A DNA stretch of 64,000 nucleotides from Halohasta litchfieldiae (lineage in GTDB: Archaea > Halobacteriota > Halobacteria > Halobacteriales > Haloferacaceae). The position numbers and the translations under genes are program-made. Shown here one piece after another: positions 9,299 to 18,143 of this stretch. The stretch is taken from contig NZ_CP024845.1 in NCBI RefSeq assembly GCF_002788215.1, forward strand, positions 1,488,001-1,552,000. The letters run 5' to 3'. The notes under the pieces are model-generated. The model searched no databases. It worked only from the letters and a program-made list of their open reading frames with translations, and was not told the origin of the DNA. Each line of letters starts with the position of its first letter. Position 1 is the first letter of the stretch.

Positions 9299-9341
9299 AT
9301 CTCAACTTTCAAACTCGGAGAACATAATTGTATTCAATAAC

Positions 9342-9932
9342 GTGTGGTTTCAAAACCGGTTCCAGTACTCTGCCCAACCATTCCTTTTTTTGATCAATAC
9401 CCTCGAACGCTATGAGCCGCCCGACCTCGAAACAATGGAGACCGCTGGGGTCGTCTATCTCTATACGCTCTGCTCGGATATCCAGCGCAATGCCGATGGT
9501 CTCCGCCAACAGATCCGCTCGCTTCTCTTAGATCGCTTCCACCACAACCAACCCGTCTACGGCCAGTACGGCACCGTTCTGCCTACCAGTCGACGCAATC
9601 GAACCCTCAAAGATGACGAAACCGTCATTAAACTACTCAAAGGTCAAGGTATTGACCGCGAATGTGTCACTACTCTCGACACCGCCAAAGTCGACGAGGC
9701 ACTCGAAGTCACCGATCTCTCGGAGTCTGAGCTCTACGAGATCGACGAAAGCCAGTACGTCCGCAAAGCCGATGTCGACGAAGAGCGCAAAGAATCTCGC
9801 CTCCGGGGTCTCAAAGACCAACTCGCCGCTGTCGACGAACCAGAAACAGAGGAACTCCAAGACGAAATCGAAGAGCTCGAAGCCCGCATTGAAGACCTCA
9901 CCAGCTTTAGCTCCGCCAGTGAAGTCGACTGA
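9342..9932 (+). pseudogene. 5'-truncated copy of the coiled-coil family
   Basis: Matches residues from about 140 to the end of the intact 321-residue protein at 14296-15261 (TLERYEPPDLETMETAG..., SQYVRKADVDEE..., C-terminal coiled coil). The N-terminal 140 residues are replaced by unrelated sequence, joined at LINTLERY. The open frame of 196 codons may still be translated but lacks the N-terminal domain. The hairpin at 9261-9298 precedes it as in the 34.8-kb copy, so a deletion within a complete unit is likely. Confidence 0.6.
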
Positions 9933-9979
9933 TTTCATTGAGAAAGTATATTATACGATATGAAGACAATCACGAGTAG

Positions 9980-10951
9980 ATGTATTCGTGGCTGAGTCGA
10001 CAACTACGGCGGGCATATGAGCAGGTGCTCCGCCGTGAGATCGGCGAGGGGCCGACCCACGTCGGAATTATTCAAGATGGGAATCGGCGATATGCCCGCA
10101 AGCAAGGCGACGAGACGCCAGAGGGCCACCGGGCGGGGGCCAGTACCTCCGAACAGGTGCTTAATTGGTGTGAGCAACTCGATATCGCGGAGCTGACACT
10201 GTATGCGTTTTCGACCGAGAACTTCGATCGGCCGCCCGAAGAGCGTGAACCACTGTTCGACATCATCGAATCGAAACTGTACGAACTCGCCGACAGCAAA
10301 CGAGTTCACGACACTGAGGTCCGTATTCGGGCCATCGGCGAGATTGATAGGCTTCCCGACCGCGTTCAGGAGGCAATCACCTACGCGGAGGCCGAAACGG
10401 CCGACTACGACCGCTTCCGACTCAACGTCGCGCTGGCCTACGGCGGCCGCAACGAACTGCTCCGGGCGACCCGCGAGGCGACCGCCGCCGTCGACGCGGG
10501 TGAGCTCGCCCTGGAAGAGATCGACGTCGAAACAGTCGAATCCCATCTCTACCGTCAGCCGATCCGGGATGTCGACCTCATTATCCGAACCGGCGGCGAC
10601 GAGCGGACCTCGAACTTCCTGCCGTGGCACGCCAACGGCAACGAGGCCGCGGTCTATTTCTGTGCGCCTTACTGGCCGGAGTTTTCGAAAGTCGATTTCC
10701 TCCGTGGCATTCGGACCTACGAAGCCCGCGAGGAGTCCTGGCAGCAGACCAAGGTCGACCGCGCAGTTACGCTCATCCAAGCACTCGGAGAAGTCGAACT
10801 CACAGAGGCCCGTGGGATCGGGCGTCGACTCCACGAGCAACTGCCGGGTCGGGGTCTCGAAGAAGTCACCGACGAACTCCCCACTCAGCACTCAGCCGCA
10901 TCCGAAGAGCCCACCGAGACGGAGCACACACAAACAAAGCCCGCCGATTGA
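9980..10951 (+). CDS. uppS: cis-prenyltransferase (undecaprenyl-type diphosphate synthase)
   Basis: A 323-residue member of the UPP synthetase family: catalytic loop IIQDGNRRYARKQG, NVALAYGGRNEL, and the C-terminal signature DLIIRTGGDERTSNFLPW. It condenses isopentenyl diphosphate onto an allylic primer to make the long polyprenyl or dolichyl carrier used in glycan and N-glycan assembly. The last 50 residues form an acidic tail typical of halophiles. Codon use is GC-rich, unlike the neighbouring relics. It is followed by an ABC exporter, so the pair may have moved together. A chromosomal paralogue is expected. Confidence 0.9.
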   Translation: MYSWLSRQLRRAYEQVLRREIGEGPTHVGIIQDGNRRYARKQGDETPEGHRAGASTSEQVLNWCEQLDIAELTLYAFSTENFDRPPEEREPLFDIIESKLYELADSKRVHDTEVRIRAIGEIDRLPDRVQEAITYAEAETADYDRFRLNVALAYGGRNELLRATREATAAVDAGELALEEIDVETVESHLYRQPIRDVDLIIRTGGDERTSNFLPWHANGNEAAVYFCAPYWPEFSKVDFLRGIRTYEAREESWQQTKVDRAVTLIQALGEVELTEARGIGRRLHEQLPGRGLEEVTDELPTQHSAASEEPTETEHTQTKPAD

Positions 10952-11073
10952 CACCGATCCCCTGTCGAGTGACGGTGACTCGTCAGTCGACTCCCCGTTC
11001 ACGGCGGAGTACTCCAGTGTCGAAACACTTTCATCTGTGACATTCTGTATAACAGATAACTGATTGAATTCGC

Positions 11074-11871
11074 ATGACACGCTTGCCACTTATTGACTGT
11101 GTGAATCTGAGTCGGTCCTACGGACGTGGTGGTAGTCGAAGTCGTTGGTTTCGGAGGGGAAATACTGAAACGCCGACTGTCACTGCCCTCTCGAATATCG
11201 ATCTACAGATCGAACGCGGCGAGATCGTCGGCTGTGCAGGTCCAAGTGGGAGTGGCAAATCGACGCTCTTGCATCTGTTGGCCGGTCTCGATATGCCGAC
11301 CACGGGAACCGTCTCGTTCGACGGGACCGACCTGAGTTCGCTGTCCGACCGGGCCCGAACCCGCCACCGACTCGACCACGTCGGGATCGTTTTTCAGCAT
11401 TTTCATCTCCTTGAGTCGCTGTCGGCTCGCGCCAACGTCGCCCTCCCGCTTGTCGAACTTGGTCGACCGAAATCAGAACGCCGCGAGCGGGCGACAGAGC
11501 TCCTAGAAGCGATGGGGCTTGGCGACCGGGTGACACACCGACCGACACAGCTCAGCGGCGGCGAACAACAACGCGTTGCGATCGCGCGGGCGTTGGTGAC
11601 TGAGCCGGATCTCGTGATCGCCGACGAACCGACCGGCGAGCTCGATACCCAGACCGGCAAGCGTGTTCTTTCGCGGTTTCGAGAGGTCGCAACCGAACTC
11701 GACGCTGCGGTCGTGATCGCCTCACACGACGAGCCGACGCTGGCGATCGCCGATCGACTCGTCCGGATGCGTGATGGTCGAATCGAAGACATAGAGATAC
11801 TCTCTGAGGACGATGGGCCGCAAGACGATCGCCCAGCTAAGAAGTCTGCACAGCTGAATCAGGGGCGATAA
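11074..11871 (+). CDS. ABC transporter ATPase, LolD/MacB type
   Basis: A 265-residue ATPase with Walker A GPSGSGKST, signature LSGGEQQR, Walker B LVIADEPTGEL and a switch His (ASHDEP). It energises a FtsX/MacB-type permease encoded 4 bases downstream. The highly acidic C-terminal tail is a halophile feature. Substrate unknown; candidates are lipids, peptides or a release function at the membrane. Confidence 0.9.
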   Translation: MTRLPLIDCVNLSRSYGRGGSRSRWFRRGNTETPTVTALSNIDLQIERGEIVGCAGPSGSGKSTLLHLLAGLDMPTTGTVSFDGTDLSSLSDRARTRHRLDHVGIVFQHFHLLESLSARANVALPLVELGRPKSERRERATELLEAMGLGDRVTHRPTQLSGGEQQRVAIARALVTEPDLVIADEPTGELDTQTGKRVLSRFREVATELDAAVVIASHDEPTLAIADRLVRMRDGRIEDIEILSEDDGPQDDRPAKKSAQLNQGR

Positions 11872-11875
11872 CGAG

Positions 11876-13105
11876 ATGGGTCTGGCTAGTCTCTTTCAAC
11901 GGGTCGTCGGACTCCTCGGTGTCAGTTTCCGTCGCACGTACGTCCGTGCGACACAAACGGCTCCCGGTCGGACGTGGCTGAGTGTCGGAGGTGTGGCTCT
12001 CGCGGTCGGCCTGATGGTCGTCGTCACAGGGATCGGTGTCGGGATCGCAACCCAGTCGACAGTCTACAGCGAGAACGTCGACTACTGGATCACGCCCGAA
12101 ACCGACGGCGGTTCGTCCGCACTCGTCGATGCCGACAGCCCACAGTTCGGCTCAGTCCATCCGACGGCCGCCGATCTCACTGCAATGGACTCGATCAAGT
12201 ATGCATCGCCGGTGTTACAACAACCGATCCGTCTCGAAACGGACTCCGGGGGGGCCGAGTACGTCCTTGCGGTCGGGATCGTCGGCCACCCCGAGTTCAC
12301 TGAAATCGCCGACACGATGACAGCGGGGCTGACCCCCGGAGATCCCTACTACGCGAATGGAACCTGGACTGGTGAAGTCGTGCTATCGGCGGGTGCCGCG
12401 GAGTTATTATCGGCAAGCGAGGGCGACCGAGTGAACGTGACACGGCCACAGGCCGGGTCTGAGCGGAACTTTTCGGTCGTCACGGTCGACCCCGGCACCC
12501 AGTCGGGCAGTCAGTTTCCCATTGCTGTGATGCAGTTGAGCGAACTACAAGCGATCACGGGAGGAAATGTGAATGATGAAGCCGGACAGATTGTTGTGAG
12601 TTCGACCGATCCGGATATTGAGCCGATGTTGGCAAATATCTATCCACGATCTACTGTCTCGACGCGGGCAGGATTGAATGCACAGGCTGTCTTCGAAGAG
12701 GAGCTTCCACTGGCACTATCGGTAACTTCCGCTATCATCGCAATCGTCATTGGGACACTGTTTGTGATGACGACAACTGGACTGTCAGTGGCTTCGGATC
12801 GTGGGAAAATCGCAACGCTTGCAGCAATTGGGATTTCTCGGCGGACGCGATTCGGGCTGTTGGCCAGTGAGATTCTCACGATTACGGCGGTTGGTGGTGT
12901 CGTCGGTGTCGTTCTCGGGGCGGGCGGGATTCGTGTGACGAATATCGTCGCCCAGCAGACCTTGACGAGTGGCGATGTTGCATCAGCCGATCCCATCGTG
13001 ATCGGCTTCGGGTTCGTGATTTCTGGTGTGATTGGTCTGCTTGTGTTGCCATATCTGGCCGTGTTGCTGTCGCGTGTCGGGCGGGCGAGGGAGGTAGGCC
13101 GGTGA
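11876..13105 (+). CDS. ABC transporter permease, MacB/FtsX type
   Basis: A 409-residue permease: one N-terminal transmembrane helix (around residues 38-60), a large extracytoplasmic MacB-like domain, then three helices near residues 280-400 (SAIIAIVIGTLFVMTTTGL and others). It follows the ATPase gene in an operon, and its stop overlaps the GTG start of a second, truncated permease. Confidence 0.85.
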   Translation: MGLASLFQRVVGLLGVSFRRTYVRATQTAPGRTWLSVGGVALAVGLMVVVTGIGVGIATQSTVYSENVDYWITPETDGGSSALVDADSPQFGSVHPTAADLTAMDSIKYASPVLQQPIRLETDSGGAEYVLAVGIVGHPEFTEIADTMTAGLTPGDPYYANGTWTGEVVLSAGAAELLSASEGDRVNVTRPQAGSERNFSVVTVDPGTQSGSQFPIAVMQLSELQAITGGNVNDEAGQIVVSSTDPDIEPMLANIYPRSTVSTRAGLNAQAVFEEELPLALSVTSAIIAIVIGTLFVMTTTGLSVASDRGKIATLAAIGISRRTRFGLLASEILTITAVGGVVGVVLGAGGIRVTNIVAQQTLTSGDVASADPIVIGFGFVISGVIGLLVLPYLAVLLSRVGRAREVGR

Positions 13106-13257
13106 GCGTAGTTCGGTGGGGTCGACGGGCCCGGGGGACCGCAGGGATCGTCCTCGCACAGCTCACGCGCAATCGGCTGCGAACCACCTTTGCGATTATC
13201 GGAATCGTCCTGGCGGGCTCTGTTGAAACCCTATTCTTCAGACATATTATTGCCTGA
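13102..13257 (+). pseudogene. second FtsX/MacB-type permease, cut after 39 codons
   Basis: GTG start overlaps the stop of the preceding permease (GTGA). The first 39 residues (QLTRNRLRTTFAIIGIVLAG) are the typical start of a MacB-like permease. The frame then enters an insertion-sequence end (GGCTCTGTTGAAAC at 13216) and stops. The exporter has therefore lost one of its two permeases. Confidence 0.7.
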
Positions 13258-13308
13258 AACAGCCAGTCACTGATGGGTGCTTATTTATCAATAAGTTGTT
13301 TCAGTAGT
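13216..13308. mobile_element. solo end of an IS5-like element
   Basis: GGCTCTGTTGAAACCCTATT is nearly the terminal repeat of the complete IS at 20520-21712 (GGCTCTGTTGAAATCCT). No transposase is left; the element is cut off by the palindrome-bounded DNA that begins near 13309. Confidence 0.5.
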
Positions 13309-13786
13309 AGTGACATCCTCGCCCGCCGTAAACGGCGGGGCTTCCCTTCCACAGCGGGGAACCCGGTCGTCCGGTTCGGTTTCAAGACTGGCTCTCCCGG
13401 CGTCGATGGGGCGGGTTTCGACCCTCGGCCGGGAGCGTCTTGTGGCGCTGTCACGGGCGCTCCCATCCGAAAGCGTGTCATCGCGGTCGATTTTCAACCG
13501 ACCGCTCTCACCCAATCGGTCGAACCTCGCGGTTCTGTGTCGGCACGGTTCACACCTTGTCGGCCAAAGGCCATCAACCGGGCTTCCCGCGCGCCGCAAA
13601 CATGGGTGGAGTGCGGCCCACATCCCGCGCTCGTTCGCAATGGGATGTGGCGTAACCCTATCGAAACACACGTTTGCGGACGACTTAGCGGTTTCGGTGG
13701 GGGTTCCGGCCGTGCCACTGGCGGCGGTTGCGTCACGGAACGGACGCGATTCACGCCCGCCGTGAACGGCGGGATTCTCTCGCTGA
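13309..13786. mobile_element. palindrome-bounded element (PATE-like, IS200/IS605-derived)
   Basis: The segment begins with GTGACATCCTCGCCCGCCGTAA...CGGCGGG and ends with CGCCCGCCGTGAACGGCGGG, two related hairpins facing outward. The roughly 430 bases between them are GC-rich, with no convincing gene. This fits a palindrome-associated element that has kept element ends but lost tnpA and tnpB. Exact borders are uncertain. Confidence 0.45.
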
Positions 13787-14293
13787 TTAAAGATAGAGTG
13801 GATCAGGGAGCGCCGAATCGCTTTCAGTGGTTCCCAGCGCGTCGTACTGGTCGCCGATAGACTCGCCTTTCTCTCTCACTAGCTCCGGTAGTTTGTCGCT
13901 CGTCTCATCGCTGAGAATCTCTTTCAAGATGGCGTAGAACCGCCATTCGTCGCCGTAGTCGTAGAGATAGCAGATGCGATCGTACTGTTCGAGTCCAAGC
14001 TGTCGGGTCATCTCGCCGATCGTCACCTCGTCAGCGTTCTCAATCCGTTCCGTACGCAATACCGGATCGCCACCAAGCGACTCCTCGTATTCCTGCGGAC
14101 ACTGGTATTTGATGGCGCTGTCCCAGTAGTCCTCGTCGTCGCCGACGAACCAGAGGTGGCTCTGATCAAGGCCGAATGCGGGGTTGATCGCCGACTGGAA
14201 CTCGGCGATCGTCCTGTCCGCGCCGACGACGATATCCCGCCACAGTGACGTCGGATCGGGGTCGAATTTGACGCGAAAGCGGTAGGCAGTCAT
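13787..14293 (-). CDS. pRiA4b ORF-3-like plasmid protein
   Basis: A 168-residue protein starting YRFRVKFDPDPTSLWRDIVV, with the conserved stretches LDQSHLWFVGDDEDYWDSA and CYLYDYGDEWRFYAIL. This pattern is that of the plasmid pRiA4b ORF-3 family, common on mobile elements and of unknown molecular function. Its gene ends 2 bases from the upstream coiled-coil gene, so the two form an operon. Confidence 0.75.
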   Translation of the reverse strand: MTAYRFRVKFDPDPTSLWRDIVVGADRTIAEFQSAINPAFGLDQSHLWFVGDDEDYWDSAIKYQCPQEYEESLGGDPVLRTERIENADEVTIGEMTRQLGLEQYDRICYLYDYGDEWRFYAILKEILSDETSDKLPELVREKGESIGDQYDALGTTESDSALPDPLYL

Positions 14294-14295
14294 TT

Positions 14296-15261
14296 TTATA
14301 TCTCCGCTCCAGTGCGGAAACTGGTGAGGTCGTCGATACGCTGCTCGAGCTCCTCTATCTCCGTTTGGAGCTGGTTCGCCTCATCGTCCTCGCTGGCAGC
14401 AAGGCGGTCTTTCAACCCCTGGAGCCGGGACTCTTTCACGTCTTCATCGACCTCTGCCTTGCGGACGTACTCGCTTTCTTGGATCTCGTACACATCGGAT
14501 TCGGAGAGCGTGGTGACCTCAAGTGCTTCATCGACTTTCGAGCGGTCGACACTCAGTACACGTTCGCGGTCGATGCCAGCGTTCTCGAGGTGTTTCAGCA
14601 CCTCGTCGTCGTCTTTGAGCGAGCGATTGCGGCGACTCGTCCGTTGGACAGAGCCATACTGCCCAGAAACCGGACGGTCGTGATGGAGCCGGGCGAGGAG
14701 GACATCCGCGACCTCCTTGCGGAATTCGTTAGCATCTCGCTGGACATCCGAAACCAGGGTGTAGAGATTCACCAACGCGTCTGTCTCCAGTTCGGAGAGA
14801 GTAGTCACATCGTGGCGTTCGAGTGCGTCGATGAGGAGGAGCGCGTCCGAGTAGACATCAAGTCCGTCGGGCTCAGTTCGTTCATCGTCCGTTGGTTCCT
14901 GCTCTACACCCATCACCTGCGTTGCCGTCGCAACCGCTGATTGTGTGATGATGCCAGCGTCCTCATCGACCTCGAATCGTGGATGGACACTCCACACCGT
15001 CGGGTACGGATCGGCATCCGGCGGGAGACGGTCAAGGTCAAACCCGTCGGGAGCGTCCTCGATTCGTCGATAGAGCGTTTCGAACTGGTCGCGCTGGAGC
15101 GGCCGCGTCTCGTCTCTGTCTTCAAACTGAATGATGACGCGAGCGTCCTGCACGTCAGTAATACGAAATCGCTGATGGGAGAGCGGCGTGATGAGCGTCG
15201 CACTCTCGGGGAGGTCGTCAAGTTCGTCGAGAAGCGTGTGCCAGCTGGCAGTGAAAGACAT
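14296..15261 (-). CDS. haloarchaeal multi-copy coiled-coil protein (intact copy)
   Basis: A 321-residue protein, the only intact member of a family with four loci here. The N-terminal part (FTASWHTLLDELDDLP...; residues 1-110) looks beta-rich; a middle part contains ALLLIDALERHDVTTLSELE and RTSRRNRSLKDDDEV; residues 245-321 form an acidic coiled coil. No catalytic motif is recognised. It lies in an operon with the pRiA4b ORF-3-like gene. Repeated occurrence, decay of three copies and a conserved upstream hairpin suggest a mobile or addiction-like gene, but this is inference. Confidence 0.65.
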   Translation of the reverse strand: MSFTASWHTLLDELDDLPESATLITPLSHQRFRITDVQDARVIIQFEDRDETRPLQRDQFETLYRRIEDAPDGFDLDRLPPDADPYPTVWSVHPRFEVDEDAGIITQSAVATATQVMGVEQEPTDDERTEPDGLDVYSDALLLIDALERHDVTTLSELETDALVNLYTLVSDVQRDANEFRKEVADVLLARLHHDRPVSGQYGSVQRTSRRNRSLKDDDEVLKHLENAGIDRERVLSVDRSKVDEALEVTTLSESDVYEIQESEYVRKAEVDEDVKESRLQGLKDRLAASEDDEANQLQTEIEELEQRIDDLTSFRTGAEI

Positions 15262-15368
15262 ATACAGTAGTTGCGAGCCATTCCGACTAAATCTTGTTCA
15301 CGACACGGCCACTAGCGGGTCGTCTCTTCAACAGACAGTCTGATACGTGGTACTTCGGAACTACCGAT

Positions 15369-15728
15369 ATGGCTGAGACGTACGCAATCCGTGTCCAGGT
15401 CGAGTCACATGAATACGACGGCGAGTTCTATCTCGTTGGCGAAGGGTACGGGACCCCAGCAGACGTGTTGGACAACGTCGCTGCCGATCATCTCTTACGA
15501 ATCGCAAATGCGCCACGTATCGAAGAGTACCTGCTCGACGTGCTGAAGCACGGAGAGAATACAGGTAAAGCCGAGTATGACCCGACAGACAGCGATGTCG
15601 AATGCTGGATTCACGTCGACGTCTCCTACCGGAGATACGCCTTCGGTGTCGGGGACAGAGTGTTTGAGTTCTCAAGCGAACCGACCAAAAGCGAAATCGC
15701 ATCGACTGTCACGCAACTCCAGTCATAG
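15369..15728 (+). CDS. hypothetical acidic protein
   Basis: A 119-residue acidic soluble protein (AETYAIRVQVESHEYDGEFY...). I chose the ATG at 15369 because the conserved-looking reading starts there. No family is recognised. It is convergent with the next gene, ending 15 bases from it. Confidence 0.6.
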   Translation: MAETYAIRVQVESHEYDGEFYLVGEGYGTPADVLDNVAADHLLRIANAPRIEEYLLDVLKHGENTGKAEYDPTDSDVECWIHVDVSYRRYAFGVGDRVFEFSSEPTKSEIASTVTQLQS

Positions 15729-15743
15729 GCTGTGGACTCTCGT

Positions 15744-16652
15744 TCAGGGATCGAAGTGGTAGATGTAGGGGTGGTCAGTTTTACCAGCGGGCATAATCTC
15801 TTCGAGTAGCTTGCGAACCTCGGATTCGGAGGGTGCACTGGTGATAATCCGATCATCGTAGATCGCTACATAGGCTTCGTTAAGTTCCAACTCGCGCAGT
15901 TCGCGACCCAAGCTGCGGGCTCGGGCCTTCCCCATTTCCTGGTGGTAAATCCGCTCCAGTTCGTTGGTTTTCTCCCGCAACTGCTCGATCTCCGATGCGT
16001 ATCGTTCTCGGTTGCGCTTGTTCTTCATGTAGAAGCGCAATTCCTCGGCGTCCGTCTTTTCGTCTTCCTCAGGTACTGGAAGCGAGTCAATGATGCCGAA
16101 GCGATGTTTGGCCTCTTCGTACTCGTCACCGATGTCAGTACTGAGGGACCCCCCGAAAATGATGTTCTTGACCCCGATCCACCCGTCGTAGACGATCTGG
16201 TCCTCGAACGGCAATAGGACGACACTCGAAACTGGGACTGGAAGTGCGGACTCGTCCCACACTTCGGCGAACGGAAGTCGAGCCGGGCGGACTGCATATG
16301 CTTTCGGTGGTTCTGTCCAATCGAGGAAGATCGCATCGTCCTCTCGATAGCGGACGACGACGAACTCTCCGGCGACAAAATCAGTCCACGCTGTGACCTG
16401 TTCGAGATCAGCCTCCGACAGGTCGGGAGGGTTCTCTTCAACGAAGTCCTCTATCAGGTCTGTCGTCGACTCGTTGTACAGCGTGTTTCGGAGCGGGAGA
16501 AGCTCGTCAGTGTAGTGCTGTTCAAGATCAGCGACCGTTTCGATTTCTCCGATGACCTCGAATCGGTCGTTGACATACACCAACAGATGGGCGTACAGGT
16601 CTAGAAACCGTTGTTCGCTCTCCTCGGACAGCCGTCTGTCGGTCTCAGTCAT
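15744..16652 (-). CDS. hypothetical protein, 302 residues
   Basis: An acidic soluble protein without recognised motif. The middle contains FGGSLSTDIGDEYEEAKHRF, and residues 200-250 form a likely coiled coil (RERYASEIEQLREKTNELER). It is probably haloarchaea-specific. It lies 58 bases downstream of the PIN toxin gene on the same strand. Confidence 0.6.
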   Translation of the reverse strand: MTETDRRLSEESEQRFLDLYAHLLVYVNDRFEVIGEIETVADLEQHYTDELLPLRNTLYNESTTDLIEDFVEENPPDLSEADLEQVTAWTDFVAGEFVVVRYREDDAIFLDWTEPPKAYAVRPARLPFAEVWDESALPVPVSSVVLLPFEDQIVYDGWIGVKNIIFGGSLSTDIGDEYEEAKHRFGIIDSLPVPEEDEKTDAEELRFYMKNKRNRERYASEIEQLREKTNELERIYHQEMGKARARSLGRELRELELNEAYVAIYDDRIITSAPSESEVRKLLEEIMPAGKTDHPYIYHFDP

Positions 16653-16710
16653 GGGTTATACACGTGTTCACAGTCACGCCAATCAATCGTTTCGAACTCC
16701 GAGCAATTCT

Positions 16711-17217
16711 TCATCGGTAATCCGAGATGGTTCGGTAGGGGACGTAGTAGCCGATCTCATCGATCCACGTCGACAGCCACTCGTCAGCAGTCGCTTCATC
16801 GATCTTTCCAGCATCGATTGCGGCCAACAGAACGCCGACCGACCCGATAACGGTCACACCTTGGTCTTTCGCAAACGACCGGGCATCTCCGTCGTCTGTC
16901 AGTAGTCGACCGTCGTGTGCGTCGGCAAGGGCGAACGCCTGTGCTTCCCCGGGATCGAGATGCTCACCAACAATGGCTTCTCTGTTTGCGACAGTGTCCG
17001 AAACCGTCGCGACTGGAATTTCGTCGACGAGTACATCGAGTGCCGACTGAAGATACGGGTGATCGTCAACGCCGTGTTTGAGTTCCTTGCGAACGACTGG
17101 AACCGCACAGATTCCAGAGAGTCCTGCAACCACCCACAGCTGGTCTACATACGCAAAATTCGAGAGGACAGTCGTGTTCAGGACGCTTGGATTCGCTGGT
17201 ATCTCGTCATCTCTCAT
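16711..17217 (-). CDS. PIN-domain toxin of a VapBC-like pair, copy 1
   Basis: A 168-residue PIN-fold protein: VLNTTVLSNFA at the N-terminus, a central Glu (PGEAQAFALADAHDG) and LLTDDGDARSFA with the C-terminal acidic residues. PIN toxins are RNases that cleave tRNA or mRNA. The first metal-binding Asp position is Asn here and also in the second copy, so it may be a subfamily feature. The gene overlaps its upstream antitoxin by 4 bases. A copy with nine differences in 168 residues lies at 62581-63087. Confidence 0.75.
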   Translation of the reverse strand: MRDDEIPANPSVLNTTVLSNFAYVDQLWVVAGLSGICAVPVVRKELKHGVDDHPYLQSALDVLVDEIPVATVSDTVANREAIVGEHLDPGEAQAFALADAHDGRLLTDDGDARSFAKDQGVTVIGSVGVLLAAIDAGKIDEATADEWLSTWIDEIGYYVPYRTISDYR

Positions 17218-17582
17218 TTCGTACGCGATTCCTCGTCGCCTGAATCCTCATCACTGAATTCGAGTCCACTCGCCGCCTCTACCTCGTAAGCTGCATCGTC
17301 TTCATCAACGAGTCCGAGGCGGAGTTCAACGCCGTGCTCACGGAGGATATCACGCATTGTCCAGCGGTCGACATCAGCGAGTCTTGCTGCATCACCGAGC
17401 GTGATCTGCTCGCGCTTGTAGAGGGCGACCGCAGCAGCAATACGCTCGTTTTCGTGGTCCTCGAAATATTTACGGACGAACTCACGTAATGCATCGCTCT
17501 TGCCACCAAACACCCCTGCCTCAACAGCACCTTCGATCAGAAGGTCAAGGTCGTCTGGATAGGAGCCGGTGATTCGTGCCAT
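17214..17582 (-). CDS. antitoxin of PIN pair (UPF0175-like), copy 1
   Basis: A 122-residue protein: N-terminal RHH-like segment (MARITGSYPDDLDLLIE), helix ALREFVRKYFEDHENERIAA, then an HTH (ITLGDAARLADVDRWTMRDI), as in UPF0175 antitoxins. Its acidic C-terminus probably neutralises the toxin. The toxin start overlaps the antitoxin stop. It likely represses its own promoter. Nearly identical copy at 63084-63452. Confidence 0.75.
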   Translation of the reverse strand: MARITGSYPDDLDLLIEGAVEAGVFGGKSDALREFVRKYFEDHENERIAAAVALYKREQITLGDAARLADVDRWTMRDILREHGVELRLGLVDEDDAAYEVEAASGLEFSDEDSGDEESRTK

Positions 17583-17702
17583 TGTTCTATCCCTAACTAC
17601 GCATTCATACTATTTATGAACTACGTCGGAATCCCATATGCATTGAGAAGGCTGGTCTCAACTTCTGTCTGCCCTGATTTCAGACAGAATCTGATACGCC
17701 GA

Positions 17703-18143
17703 CTACTGTTTTGTCTCGATAAGCTCTCCAGATTTCCGGTTTTCTCTCGTCTGGATAAATGCTTCAGATATATCCTCTACGGTCAGTTGCTTCGCTGCTG
17801 CCAGTAGCAAAGCATTGTGTAGCTCGCGTTTTTGAACCGAGCCATATCCGCTACGCCGTAGTTTGATCTCGGCTTCGAATAAGAGTCCTGATGACCCGTC
17901 TATGGTGTCCCACGTGTCTGGAAGACAATAGACTGAATGCTGCGTCTGGGCCTTAGCCGTCGGGAACGCTGGATCATTCTGCAGATCGTACTCTGAATTA
18001 TTTTCCTCGCTTGTTTTTTCAGTTGTATTATTCGACTCAGAACTTTGGTCGCCAGATAGTGTACCAGCGAGATCATCAAGAGCCTCATCTCCTGGACTGG
18101 ATTCTTCTTCGCTTTCTTCGTCCTCCAAATCATCGAAGGCCAT
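17703..18143 (-). CDS. ParB-type partner of ParA (centromere-binding candidate)
   Basis: A 146-residue protein with a very acidic first half and a C-terminal domain (EAEIKLRRSGYGSVQKRELH, ALLLAAAKQLTVEDI). Its start codon shares one base with the ParA stop (TAATG), so the two are coupled. Small proteins in this position are the DNA-binding adaptors of plasmid partition systems. The family itself is not recognised, so the role rests on context. Confidence 0.6.
   Translation of the reverse strand: MAFDDLEDEESEEESSPGDEALDDLAGTLSGDQSSESNNTTEKTSEENNSEYDLQNDPAFPTAKAQTQHSVYCLPDTWDTIDGSSGLLFEAEIKLRRSGYGSVQKRELHNALLLAAAKQLTVEDISEAFIQTRENRKSGELIETKQ

Noticed and set aside
10004-10891. 295-codon open frame opposite uppS
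   Set aside because: Shadow of the strongly recognised cis-prenyltransferase; GC-rich codon bias opens the complementary frame.
13273-13860. Long overlapping frames on both strands
   Set aside because: Lie in the palindrome-bounded GC-rich element and have no domain; both strands are open by composition.
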